A DNA stretch of 64,000 nt from NCBI GenBank assembly GCA_028583415.1, contig CM053265.1, positions 23,010,830-23,074,829 of the forward strand. Reading direction: 5' to 3'. Under the pieces are notes generated by a model. The model saw only the letters and a program-made list of their open reading frames with translations, did no database searches and was not told the origin of the DNA. Position 1 is the stretch's first letter. Every line of letters starts with the position of its first letter. This document shows positions 1 through 10,754 of the stretch, in pieces. The position numbers and the translations under genes are program-made. This stretch comes from Protea cynaroides. Lineage: Eukaryota; Streptophyta; Magnoliopsida; Proteales; Proteaceae.

Positions 1-743
1 AATCCGATGACCTATTTCGCGAATATGATGAAGTATCTGTGATCCCATGTTTAGTTTTCAAAATCCAATTTAGAGTCTTTTTCTTTTTAACTATTAGATG
101 ACTTGAGCGCCACCAGGTCTTCTACTAATACCCAAGCAAGAGAGGATTTCAATGAGCTCCTTCCCTTAACACCTTCCACAATAATGGAGGATTTTCCTCT
201 CTTAACATGCAGGATGGACATGACTGAAAATTGATCCAAAATAAAGCATGGGTTGTAATTCCCACTCATGATACCCGTCGAGGATCCTCGATCTCTCTCT
301 CTCTCTTTCTTTCTATCTTTTTTTCTTTTTTCTTTTATCTACTTTTCCAAATATCCCCACTCAATTAAATGCACCTGATAGGACGCTATAATTCCCTCAC
401 GTTGTCTTTTCTGTTTTCTCATGCTATTGGACTGGATCCCATTCCTTTCCAAATCTCACCCATACATTTTATTTTATTTTATTTTTATTTTATTTTTATC
501 GATCCGTAATTCCCATCAAACAAATACCCCTATATATATTGTTTGTCCCATTGCCTGTCTAATAATATGTGGAATCACAATAATTTTGGCAACATATTCT
601 GTTTCTTGATTTGATGGGCATGGACTGACGTAGCAGGGGTACGGTAGTAAAGGTTGGGTTGGCGGGTCCTACATTTAATTGTTGTCTACATTTAATTGTT
701 GTCTTGTATTGCCACCACTGGTATCCCCATGCCCAGATCTCCC
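1..743. other. Intergenic / upstream region of the MGCC gene
   Basis: No supported gene. A CT-rich microsatellite-like tract lies at about 291-345, and an (ATTTT)n-like stretch at about 467-500. A TATATATA-like string sits near 531-538, but it is more than 500 bp from the start codon, so its role is unclear. Confidence 0.6.
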
Positions 744-751
744 AATAAATA
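744..751 (+). promoter_or_regulatory. Candidate TATA-like box for the MGCC gene
   Basis: The string AATAAATA is followed about 30 bp downstream by a long CT-rich stretch (about 775-1000). Such stretches are typical of plant 5' untranslated leaders. No transcript evidence is available, so this is only a positional guess. Confidence 0.3.
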
Positions 752-1054
752 TTCTCATTGACTGTCGCCCACCTTTTCTCTTAGTCTTTGGATATTCATA
801 ATCTCTGCAACCCACTCGCTTTCCCTTCCTTTCTTACATCTTTCTCCCCCTGAATCCACCCTCAAGCTCCTTACTCCATTCCACTCCAATCCCGACGGTA
901 ATGTCACTCGAATTACGGCCACTAGAATCTCCAGTTGGAAGAAAATTTTCGACCAACCATGTCACACTGTCGATCTCACGACAGAAAATCTGACCACAAC
1001 CGAAGTTTTTAGTCTCTGTAGTCTATTAGATTCAAAACCTGAAGAAACCCAAAA

Positions 1055-1957
1055 ATGGGTTGCTGTGTTAGCAAAAACAAGGTTCCTGGGCAACAAGCTG
1101 AGGCCTCTTACCTCAAAGAAGCAGCTGGAGATAGCAAATCTCATCTTACACTTCCATCTCTATCGGAAGAGGAGACTGTGAAGGAAGTGCTATCCGAGAC
1201 CCCAACCCCAAAACCTTCTTTCCGCAATGTGGAAACCCAGAAGATCCCTAAACCCTCTATCCCCAAGATCGAAAAGGAGAAGAAGCCTTCTCCCCCTCCA
1301 ACCCCTCTACCTCTTCCCTCTTTCCCCAAGAAGATTGAAGAAGAAGTAGCTAAGAGAGCAAAGCCGTCTCCTGATCCATCTCAAGTAGTAGAAGAGATAT
1401 CTGAAGTGTCGGACATGTGTAGCTTGAGCGAGACTGTATCCACTACAACCATTGGGGAAAGATACGGCGTGGAAGATGGAGAGGTCCGGCAGAGAGTGGA
1501 TAGATCTCCAGCTAAGATCCCCAGGAAACGCCTTGTCAGTGGGGAACTACCCGCGAGGACTGAAAGGGGAGGGAAGTCGTCTCCAGCGAGAAGATTGGAC
1601 CCGTCGCCGGGCAGGAGAAATGACAATAATGCCACGAAGCCATCTCAGATTCATCATCAGAGCACTCGGGACACGAATGGTGGTTATATCAGAAGAAGGC
1701 AGATCCCAAGCTGCAGCAGCGGCGGTGTGAGGAGAGATCTGGGGGAGAGTTCTGGGAGGAGGTCGAGGTCTCCGGCGACAAGGCCCGCTTTAGAGAGAAG
1801 CCCATCGTCGAAAGCCGTGAGGTCCCCTGCTCGGATCCCCACATTGGGTCAGGACAACGGAGAGAGATCGGAAGAAGCGAAGGAAGAGGGAAATTTTCCT
1901 ACGAACGAGTCTCTTGAGAACCCACTTGTCTCCATGGAATGCTTTATCTTTTTGTAG
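1055..1957 (+). CDS. MGCC-type, Ser/Pro/Arg-rich plant protein (likely lipid-anchored), intact single exon
   Basis: 300 aa, complete from ATG (context aaaATGGG) to TAG. Seen: N-terminus MGCCVSK, with Gly2 suited to N-myristoylation and Cys3/Cys4 to palmitoylation. A Pro-rich linker spans about 63-92 (KKPSPPPTPLPLPSFP). An acidic/Ser block spans about 114-132 (EVSDMCSLSETVSTTT). Repeated RSP/SPAR-type motifs lie at about 150-260 (RSPAK, SSPARR, PSPGRR, RSRSP, RSPSSK, RSPAR). The C-terminus is SLENPLVSMECFIFL. Known: plant genomes carry an uncharacterised family with this MGCC start and LENPLVS-ECFIFL end, often auto-annotated as serine/arginine repetitive matrix-like. That label rests on composition only. 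Inferred: a membrane-tethered, mostly disordered phosphoprotein. No enzyme domain is visible. It is the only intact host gene here and is unrelated to the adjacent transposons. Confidence 0.9.
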   Translation: MGCCVSKNKVPGQQAEASYLKEAAGDSKSHLTLPSLSEEETVKEVLSETPTPKPSFRNVETQKIPKPSIPKIEKEKKPSPPPTPLPLPSFPKKIEEEVAKRAKPSPDPSQVVEEISEVSDMCSLSETVSTTTIGERYGVEDGEVRQRVDRSPAKIPRKRLVSGELPARTERGGKSSPARRLDPSPGRRNDNNATKPSQIHHQSTRDTNGGYIRRRQIPSCSSGGVRRDLGESSGRRSRSPATRPALERSPSSKAVRSPARIPTLGQDNGERSEEAKEEGNFPTNESLENPLVSMECFIFL

Positions 1958-2675
1958 AACAAATTATTAGCAGATTAGCAGTACAGAATACTTAGTTGTT
2001 CTTCCGTCATAAGCTTTTTTTTTTTCATTTGCTCTGTCTGTTTATACTAAATTTATTCCTACATCCGGCGAAACTCAGAGTTCGCCGGCATTGTCTCGCC
2101 GGCGATACTGTAGCTAGCCGTTATTTTGTCGGTTTCTCTTGGTTCCTTTCTTCACGCCTGCTTCTGTTTGTCCTCTGCTTAATCTTAATATACGTTTCTT
2201 ACTATTTTGGCAAAAGTCTTCCAGTGGATGATAGTAATTTGGCGTTTGAGTGGGGAAAGCGGGCGAAAAATGCAAAATATTTGGTTGTTAAAGATTTCTG
2301 TAGACATATGTTTCGTGATCAGTGTTATGTGTTTTCGCTTTTTTGGGAAACCGAGACTTCTCTTTCTCTTCTGTCTATAGGCATCCGCAATATTCCAGAA
2401 GAGACATGAGATAACATAACAAACCATCTGTGACTTGTTTAAATTTTCAGAAGTTATCGAAATTTTAAATGGGTCATTCGAAGCAGAACAATCGGACCAC
2501 TCGATCACCCGGGGAGAGTGGTCGTAACTCGGTAAGGGATGAATATCCGATCACCGGGAGAGTGTGGTTATAGAACTGCTCCGCAAAAGAAGGAAAGGAT
2601 TTGGTTTTGGCTTAGACTAATAGGCTAGGCTGGGTAAAGAAACTCAACAAAAGCGAAAGAGGAGTAGAAAGCAAG
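1958..2675 (+). other. 3' flank / probable 3' UTR of the MGCC gene
   Basis: No second gene is supported. A 137-codon open frame at 1996-2409 has no recognisable domain and starts within 40 bp of the stop codon, so it is better read as untranslated sequence. An imperfect repeat of roughly 38 bp (GATCACC-GGGAGAGTG-GGT) occurs around 2500-2575. Confidence 0.5.
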
Positions 2676-2765
2676 TTTTAAGGATTGTATACTAGGTAGT
2701 CAACAAGCAAACCCCACTAGTTTTAAAGATTGTATATTAGGTAGTCAACAAGCAAACCCCACTAG
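2676..2765. repeat. Tandem duplication, 2 x 45 bp
   Basis: Units 2676-2720 and 2721-2765 both begin TTTTAA and end AAACCCCACTAG. They differ at only two positions that I can see. Confidence 0.9.
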
Positions 2766-2870
2766 ATACTGGATTGCCTAAGTGTAAAGAGCTGAGGTTT
2801 CTTCTTCCTCTAAATGTAGGTATAATAACAATAAAAAAATGTCAGTTAACCAAAATAAAATGTAACAATG

Positions 2871-3173
2871 TAAGGGTGTCAATTGATTGTGTTTTGGTTT
2901 GATCTGAGATTGTAATGAACATATATCAAAATCGAATCGATTATTATTCGATTTCAATTTTTTAAATTAAAATCGTTTAATATAATAATTGATTTGGTTT
3001 ATTTGGTTCATAATCGGTTTCTCTTCTATTTCTTGTTGGTGTTGCATAACAACACAATATTCACCCTCTCATTCATATAGAGAGGAATCAATGCTAGAAA
3101 ATCTATAAATTCTAGTTGAAACAGTGAAAATCTATCTGATGATTTGACAAAAATAAAGTGACAAGAAGAGATG

Positions 3174-3230
<57 letters not shown>

Positions 3231-3409
3231 AAACATTCAATCGATTTATCGATTTGCAATCGATGATTCTTGGTTTAAACCGAATACAAATTGATGGGTA
3301 GATTTTAAAACCAAAATGGAACCAATTACCTACGATTTAGTTTGATTCATATTTGTTATCAGTTGATTTGGTTTGGTTTATCGGTTCCGGTCCAAAATTG
3401 ACACCCATA
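2871..3409. mobile_element. hAT-type MITE with 8-bp target duplication
   Basis: Terminal inverted repeats TAAGGGTGTCAATT (left) and the complement of TATGGGTGTCAATT (right) bound a 539-bp AT-rich element with no coding capacity. It is flanked by TAACAATG at 2863-2870 and 3410-3417, a perfect 8-bp target site duplication as hAT transposases make. An (AG)n microsatellite lies inside (3177-3227). The right end has been copied again by a local tandem duplication, and a left-truncated copy occurs at about 6088-6592. Confidence 0.8.
3177..3227. repeat. (AG)n microsatellite
   Basis: An uninterrupted AG dinucleotide run of about 50 bp inside the MITE. The shorter paralogous run in the second copy lies at about 6355-6381. 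Confidence 0.95.
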
Positions 3410-3641
3410 TAACAATGGAATGTGAGGATTTTAAATAGAAAAAATTTCATCTACACCCCATCATAAATTGATGGGTAGATTTTAAAACCAAAATGGAACC
3501 AATTACCTACGATTTAGTTCGATTCATATTTGTTATCAGTTGATTTGGTTTGGTTTATCGGTTCCGGTCCAAAATTGACACCCATATAACAATGGAATGT
3601 GAGGATTTTAAATAGAAAAAATTTCATCTACACCCCATCAA
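3288..3641. repeat. Tandem duplication, 2 x 177 bp
   Basis: Units 3288-3464 and 3465-3641 are nearly identical (one difference seen, TTTGATTC versus TTCGATTC). Each contains the right end of the hAT MITE, its flank, the 9-bp target site and the first 27 bp of the Mutator-like element. The duplication therefore arose after that element inserted. Confidence 0.9.
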
Positions 3642-4685
3642 AGATTGTTAACATCATCTACACCCACAAGAATGCAGAAACATCACCTAGGTCCCAAAAC
3701 TTTGGCTGTGGTAATCAAAGAAGTCCACTCCGTCAGTTGATTCCCGTTAGATGCTGACGCCAGCTGAAATAAAAATTTCCATGAACAATACTGCCCTTAA
3801 AGTAAAGATAAAATATCATTTTACCCTTCTTCTTCTTCTTCTTCCTTTCCTTTTCTTCTTTCCTCTTCTGCTCTTCTCCATAGTCAGATTCATATGGTAG
3901 GAGCTGGTTTGGGGGAAAATTAGGGGAGCTGGCATGGCTCCAACAGATTTATCGAGAAGGCAAGGACATCATCGTCGTAGGAAAAATAAAACCGCCCATG
4001 GTTTCTACTTTCCAACCCTCTCTCTGTAAATTTTCTTTATTTAAAGTCTGTTTCTTGAATTTCTTGTTCGAGCAGGGTCCAATCCATCTCTTCCCTTGAA
4101 TCTCGAGATTCAAAGATAAGCAACAACAGGTCGTAATTCTGCATCTCTGGCCATTACTTCTCAGCTAAATTACAGATTCTTTATTCTGTAGAGTTCTTCA
4201 ATTCATTTTCTTCATGCGTAGAATGTTTTTTCTTGTTTTGATTTCCAATCATAAAAAACGCTGAACATTTAGAAATTAACGAGGTAGAACGAACTGAGAA
4301 AATAGGGCAATGGATCAATTAAAATTAAAAAACAAGAAATTAAAAAACAAAACCCACAAAAAATAATCAGAACTTTCTCTGAATCTCATCTCTCTTTTTC
4401 GTCTCTCTCGTCTCTCTCGTCTCTCTCTCTCTCTCTCGTCTCTCTCGTCTCTCTCGTCTCTCTCTCTCTCTCTCTCGCTGCTGTGTTTGAAGGAAGTTCA
4501 CATGAGGGAGAGTGGCTAAAACAATATAATTTTTAAAATTTTCAATTTATAATATGAGGGGTAAAACTGTATTTTAATAATTTTAGTGATTTCCGTCAGT
4601 TAAGTGGACCTTGGTGATGTTTCTGTAATCTTGTGGGTGTAGATGATGTTAACAATCCTTGATGGGGTGTAGATGAAATTTTTTC
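3615..4685. mobile_element. Non-autonomous Mutator-like element (MULE), 1071 bp
   Basis: Two 80-bp terminal inverted repeats (3615-3694 and 4606-4685, about 4 mismatches) start GAAAAAATTTCATCTACACC. Flanks are TTTTAAATA (3606-3614) and TTTTAGATA (4686-4694), a 9-bp target duplication with one change, which is the Mutator signature. The paralogous segment at 6601-6609 shows an unoccupied site, TTTTGAATA. The interior has no transposase. It holds pyrimidine-rich and CTCTCGT-repeat stretches (about 3825-3880, 4385-4480), which may be captured leader sequence from a host gene. Confidence 0.85.
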
Positions 4686-5455
4686 TTTTAGATATATATA
4701 TATTTAAGCCATCCATTTTTTAAGGTGTTTTTAATTTATATTGTTGGTTTCCTCCAAGTTGGGTCTAAAGTACTAGTTGGTGTCCAGTACACATGCAGGG
4801 AAATTTATGGATGGTATACTTGGTTGAACTAAAATTTGAATTTGACACATGATTAATGTTGACCATATGCTTACTCTCCAACGGTTCGAATTAACAGATC
4901 ATTTGTCCATATGGTAGAATATATGCTTTTGTGACATTTTGAAAAAATAAAGACCCTTGTTTTGAGTCTTCTAAAATGATTTTGGATTTTGACATTGGGA
5001 GTTGGGAGTTGAGAGTTTTGCTGGACAATTGTCCTCGAGCTCGACGTGTCAAAGTATGAGCTGCTTTGTTGCTCATCTTGTATCTTATACCGTTCTATGA
5101 AATGAATGCCTTTCAACTAAGGGTATTAAATGGCACGGTTTCGGTTTAATGGTATGGTTTTGGTTGGGTTCAATGTGTTATCGGTAATATTGAAATAAAA
5201 TCATTTATTAAACAATTTCAAAATCAATTATTAATCGGATTCGATTTTTCGGTTTTTAAAAGGTTTTCAATTTAACAGTTTTGATTAATCGGTTTACTCG
5301 TCCAAGGAGAGGGAGAGAGGGAGATGTTCTCCGAAGCAGAGTCTCTACTGAGGAAGAAGAGAAGTGACAAAGATAGAGAGTCGGGGTCTGCACCAACTCA
5401 ATGTTTGCAGATAGAAGCTTAAAACCTAAGTAACAAGAGAAACTAACATTATTGG

Positions 5456-6087
5456 TGTCACACCCCATTTTCTGGTATCTCAAAAATGTTATTAAGCTGC
5501 TCGTATGCAACCAGGTCCAACCCCAAGATCTAGCAAGCAGTGCGCACCACCACCAAACCCACAATCCAAACATAAGTGAAATCCACACAATCAGAGTATA
5601 AATAAAATAGGAGAAGATTTATATTAAATTAAGCCGAGATTCTAAATGATGAGATATAATTGTCAACTATCATCATCCAAATATAATTAAAAAAGACATA
5701 TGTCCAAGTACCAGGGTTCATCAAAGAGCAAAATAAAATAAATAAAGAGTATGCGCTTATTCGAAGATGCATACATCACACTCGCAGGACACTCCATGAA
5801 TCTCCTCCATTGGAACCTTCACTTTCGGAACAACATCATTGGAAACAGCTGATAACTCCACTAAATCTGCCATAGTAAAACCTGCACCAACATTTAAAAA
5901 TATATACACATGGGGGGTGAGCTACACTAGCTTAGTAAGATGTAAAAATAAGTAAGCCAACAATAATGCATGATGAAACATTCAAGGTTTGGTAATGATT
6001 TACAATGGGATAAGATAGAAAATCGCCACACTAGAGAAGATAGAAACCCCCAAACGCGAGGAGGGAGTAAACACTTACCCCGATCAT
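5456..6087 (-). mobile_element. Truncated LTR (family C), copy A
   Basis: Begins TGTCACACCCCATTTTCTGG (the LTR terminus in minus orientation) and is cut at the segmental duplication breakpoint after about 630 bp. It is homologous to the left part of the LTR at 7373-10040. Confidence 0.75.
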
Positions 6088-7372
6088 AAATCAAAATTGA
6101 ATCAACTATTATTCGCTTTCAATTTTCCAAATCAAAACAGTTTAATATAATAATCGATTTGGTTTATTCGGTTCGTAATCGGTTTCTCCTCTATTTCTCA
6201 TTGTTGTTGCATAACAACACAACATTTCCCCTACCCATTCACCCTCTCACTCACAGAGAGAGGAATCAATGCTAGAAAATCTATAAATTCTAGTTGAAAG
6301 AGTGAAAATCCGTCAGATTTGACAGAAATAAAGCGACATGAAGAGATGAAAAGCAAGAGAGAGAGAGAGAGAGAGAGAGATATTATAACATTTAATTAAT
6401 TTAACAGTTTATTCGATTTATCGTTTTGCAACTAACAATCCTTGGTTTAAATTGAAAACAAATTGATTGGTAGACTCTAAAACCAAAATGGAACCAATTA
6501 CCCATGGTTTAGTTCGATTCATATTTGTTATCGGTTGATTCGCTTCGATTTATCAGTTTTGGTCCAAAATTGACACCCATGTAACAATGGAATGTAAGGA
6601 TTTTGAATATATGAATTTAAGCTATCCATTTTTTAAGGAGTTTTTAATTTATATTGTTGATTCCCTCGAAGTTGGGTCTAAAGTACTGGTGGGTGGCTGG
6701 TACACATGAATGGAAATTTATGGATGGTATACTTGGTTGAACTAAAATTGAAACTTGACACATGATTAATGTAGACCATGTCCTTACTCTCCAACCATTC
6801 GAATTAACACATCATTTGTCCATGTGGTAGAATATATGCTTTGTGACATTTGGAAAAATAAAGGCCCTTGTTATAAGTCTTCTAAAAATAATTTTGGATT
6901 TTGAACTTGGGAGTTGGGAGTTGGGAGTTGGGAGTTTCGCTAGACAATTGTCCTCGAGCTCGACGTATCAAAATATGAACTGCTTTGTTGCTGATCTTGT
7001 AACTTAAACCAGTCTATGAAATGAATCCCTTTCAACTAAGGGTATTAAATTGTACGGTTTCGGTTTAACGGTATGGTTTTGGTTGGGTTCGATGTGTAGA
7101 TTGGTAATGTTGAAATCAAATTTTATAAAGAGGTTTCAAAATCGATTATTAATCGGATTCAATTTCTCAATTTTAAACAATTTTGAATTTAATGGTTTCA
7201 GTTAATCGATTTCCACGTCCAAGGAGAAGAAGAGAGGGAGATGTTCCCCAAAGCAGAGTCTCTATCGAGGAAGAAGAGGGGTGACAAAGATAGAGAGTTG
7301 GGGTCAGCTCCAACTCAATGTTTGTAGAGAGAAGCTCAAAACCTAAGAAACAAGAGAAACTAACATTATTGG

Positions 7373-10040
7373 TATCACACCTCATTTTCTAATATCTCGG
7401 AAGTGTAATGAAGCCGCTCGTAAGCAACTCGGTCCAACCCCAAGATCTAACAAGCAATGCATACCGCCACCAAACTCACAATCCAAACATAAAGGAAATC
7501 CACACAATCAGAGTATAAATAGAATAGTGAAAGATTTATATTAAAATAAGCTGAGATTCTACATGATGAGATATAGTTGTAATCTAGTTTATCTCACTAT
7601 CAAACCACTACATACAAATATAATCAAAAGGACACATGTCCAAGTACCAGGGTTCATCAAAGAACAAAATAAAATAAATAAAGAGTATGTGCTTATTCAA
7701 AGATGCATACATCACACTCGCATGACACTCTATGAATCCTCCACTGGAGCCTTCACTTTCAGAACAACATCATTGGAAATGGCTGGTAACTCCACGAAGT
7801 CTGCCACAGTAAAACCTGCACCAACATCTAAAAATATACACGCGTGGGGAGTGAGCTATACTAGCCCAGTGAAAAGTAAAAACAAGCAAGTCGACAATAA
7901 TGCATTATGTACTATTCAAGGTTTGGTAATGATTTACAATGCGCTAAGATAGAGAATTGTCACACCAGAGAAGACAAAAACTCCCATATGCGATGAGGTA
8001 GTAAACACTTACCTGGTCATATCGTTGCATCTAGCACCTCCCAACAAGCAGACTCCCTCTGGGGACAGGGCTGAAACAAGTCGGTGTTGTAACGATGACC
8101 ACCTAAAGGTTCCCCTTCTCCTCGAGCTTACATCAATACCTAATCCCTTACTGGCTAAGGTTGTAATCATAGGTATTTGACTCTAACTAAGCCTAATATG
8201 TCACCCAATGAACTACGGGGCCGTACCCCACCAGGGAGGCAGACTTTAATTCCCCCCTCCTAAACCTAGTCATTCTACTAAGATACAAGCAGATGCAAAG
8301 CAGTCACCACATGGTAACCACACAACGCTAACCAAACATCATGATATCACAATACACATTCATAATGCAATATGCATGAAGAAATATTACAAGTATTGGA
8401 TGGCATGTTAAATCAAACAATGTATAACACAGATATGTAAGGATATTTAGAAACTAGATAATAAATCAGATTTACCCTCACCTATTAGGTGAGCACTATA
8501 CTCCATCTGGTAACTGAGGTTGGACTCGCACACTCAAGCTGTACCTATAGTTATATTCTTAATAGTTAGGTGAAGCTTAAGTAAGCTTTGTTCTTACTTT
8601 GGTTATGTGAATGCACTAGAGTACTCATAGCATGTCGGGGCACAACCCTTAGCAAATAAGCTAGGGTACCTAGCCCAAGTTAGGTCTTTAGACCTATTTT
8701 TAGAAGTTCTGAGATGTCTGACAGTAAAAACTCTAACAGGATTCTATGATCGGATAACCATCCAGATGCTTCCAGAGGATAGGTTGTGAGTCTCAGAACC
8801 CAATATGATTGTCCGACAGCAAGTCTGGTTGCATATTTGCGACCTAACCATCCTTCCAGAGAACCCTAGAGAGTTCACCTCTCTATACAGGGACCTACTG
8901 TGATTGTTCGAAAGTAAGTTTTCCTACATATCTGGGGCTAGACCCTCCTTCTAGAGAATCCCAAAGGGTTCACTTGTCTATACAGGAAAAACTGTGATGG
9001 TCCATAGTCTGCTATTAATGGCCATAAAAGGTTTCCTTCACAAGGTTTTAGAGGGTGCTTCCACCCTCCAAGAGGTTCTACAACATTTAGAATTAAATGT
9101 AAGGTAGTGCACTTACTGGTAGTCACTTCCATTCATTAGCACACATGTTGCCTTAGAAGGATGCCCTTAGCCAGTCGTCTTTTCCCTTTCTCACAAGTTC
9201 TCTCCTCTGGAACTTTACTCTTTTTTAGAAACACGTCAGAGTCAAATGAGAAATTATGCTTGACTCCAACACTGATATGCGCATGGTTTAGGAAAGAGGA
9301 GAATCCTATAAGGACTAGAGTCTCCCTCTGCTAGTACAACTTCACCGTCTATGGGAAGGGGGTCCCACACAGCCAGCTATCCTACTAGGCACATACAAGG
9401 GAGGGACTTGGATCGTCTCCAGTCCATCCAGTTGCCCAGTCGTGGACTAGGCGGACTGGATTAAAAGGACACGCATACCAATACATGGGGGGGGTGTGTC
9501 CTTTAAATCCAGTCCGTCCGTCCAGGACTGGACGGCTGGACGGACTGGAGACGATCTTTTTCCACAAGGGAGGAGTAATTCCCACTTCTAGTGGGAGTTG
9601 GTTATTTGGGGTGAAAGTGTCACCCTATAACCCTCCTTTAAAACTCCTCATTCTCATTGTGTAGTCACACTACCATTAGGGAGGGACCTGCGTTACAGAT
9701 CGTTGGATTAATTTAATAATATTTCAAGTTGAATCTATGGACCCCACCAGTCTGGGTTTATAACCAGACCACAGTTTGCCCATCTTACAGCAAGGACCAA
9801 TAGTAGACTCTGACTGGACAAGGTGAGTCCAGAAAAACTCAGCTTATGGTGCTGATCAAGTTTGTTTGAGGCTTTCTTTACTGGTATTCTTAATGCTCAA
9901 ATGTAATAAAGTAAAAGTACAGTTACCATCTTGGGTGGCAATGCCTATTCTGGTGTTGCATCCATCACATCAATGGTAGGAAGACCTACCATTGAGTCAA
10001 AATCTAAATTAGACTGGGATTTCAAGATGCGTGTCTTACA
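7373..10040 (-). mobile_element. LTR of a Ty3/gypsy element (family C), about 2.67 kb
   Basis: Runs from TATCACACCTC (decayed TGTCACACC) to GTGTCTTACA. Read on the minus strand, this is TGTAAGACAC...GTGATA. It is followed directly by a polypurine-like tract and an integrase C-terminal fragment, so it is a 3' LTR of a minus-strand element. A 146-bp foldback element has inserted at 9411-9556. No protein gene is supported inside. Confidence 0.75.
9411..9556. mobile_element. Foldback MITE-like element, 146 bp
   Basis: Arms of about 64 bp (GATCGTCTCCAGTCC... and its near complement) surround a loop of about 20 bp containing a G8 run. The arms pair imperfectly and contain repeated GGACTGGACGG-type words. 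No unambiguous target duplication is visible, so the superfamily is open. Confidence 0.7.
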
Positions 10041-10395
10041 AGTCTCCCTTAAAAGAATTTGTTCCCTGAAATTATATTCCTTAAGTATCAAAAAGTTGAG
10101 GACAATTCCTCAAGATCTATTCTTCTTCTCAAGTTGCTTCTTCCACATCATGGTTATTCCATATCACCTTCACATAGTGGATGGTGCAATTTTAAAGGTC
10201 TTGGGCCTTTCTATTTACTCTCTCGGTCTATTCCACTTCATACGACAAATCCTTATTTAGCTGAGGAGGATCTTTACTTAGAATGTGGGACGGATCCATG
10301 ATGTATTTCTTTAACACCGAGATATGGAATACATCGTGAACACTAAATAGAGATGGGGGTAAAGCCAGTTGATATGCTATTGCTCCATATGTAAG
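10041..10395 (-). pseudogene. Integrase C-terminal fragment of family C element
   Basis: The minus strand encodes YQLALPPSLFSVHDVFHISV, the segment between integrase and chromodomain of chromoviruses, at about 10228-10370. The downstream part (lower coordinates) is frameshifted, and the upstream part is cut off at about 10395. The rest of pol is missing. Confidence 0.75.
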
Positions 10396-10754
10396 GCCTG
10401 CAACCAACATTCAGGCCTAATTTAAATTTTTTTACATATAGTAGGTCTTCCCATCGACACAACACTAGGATCCATACCCATACAGTTACATATCCCGATC
10501 ATGGTTAATGATTTAATTAAGTTTATATACATGTAGTAGTCAAGTGAAAACTACATGGGTCATACATGGCAAAGCCCAACCAAATAGTACCATGTTTTGT
10601 CATGCGGGTCATGACGTACAGGCAATAAACCCATGGGCTGGTCGCCCACATGTGGTCGCGCGTATAGCTCTACAGCAATGGACTTCGGCCGTAGCCATTC
10701 GGCTAGACCCTAATGGTTGTCCAAACACTTATGGATGTTTCCAATGATGTGGGA
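10396..10754. other. Unassigned repeat-like sequence
   Basis: I recognise no gene, LTR end or inverted repeat in this stretch. It lies between a truncated integrase fragment and an LTR start. Confidence 0.4.

Larger units (their letters stand above)
2923..8008. repeat. Tandem segmental duplication (about 1.9-kb unit, copies A and B)
   Basis: Copy A (about 2923-6087) and copy B (about 6088-8008) run in the same order: hAT MITE body, GA run, the motif GGGTCTAAAGTACT, AAGGGTATTAAAT, and the left end of an LTR. Copy A is longer only because of the MULE and the 177-bp duplication. Subtracting these leaves about 1.9 kb, matching copy B. The left breakpoint falls inside the MITE and the right one inside the LTR. 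Confidence 0.85.

Noticed and set aside
1996..2409. 137-codon open frame just after the MGCC gene
   Set aside because: No domain and no homologous copy; it begins 38 bp after the stop codon, and its hydrophobic start reflects T-rich sequence. More likely 3' UTR.
5118..5290. Second hAT MITE starting TAAGGGTATTAAAT
   Set aside because: No matching inverted repeat or target duplication found at any plausible end.
7563..7952. 129-codon plus-strand frame in the family C LTR
   Set aside because: Lies within LTR sequence; the paralogous copy A does not keep the frame open.
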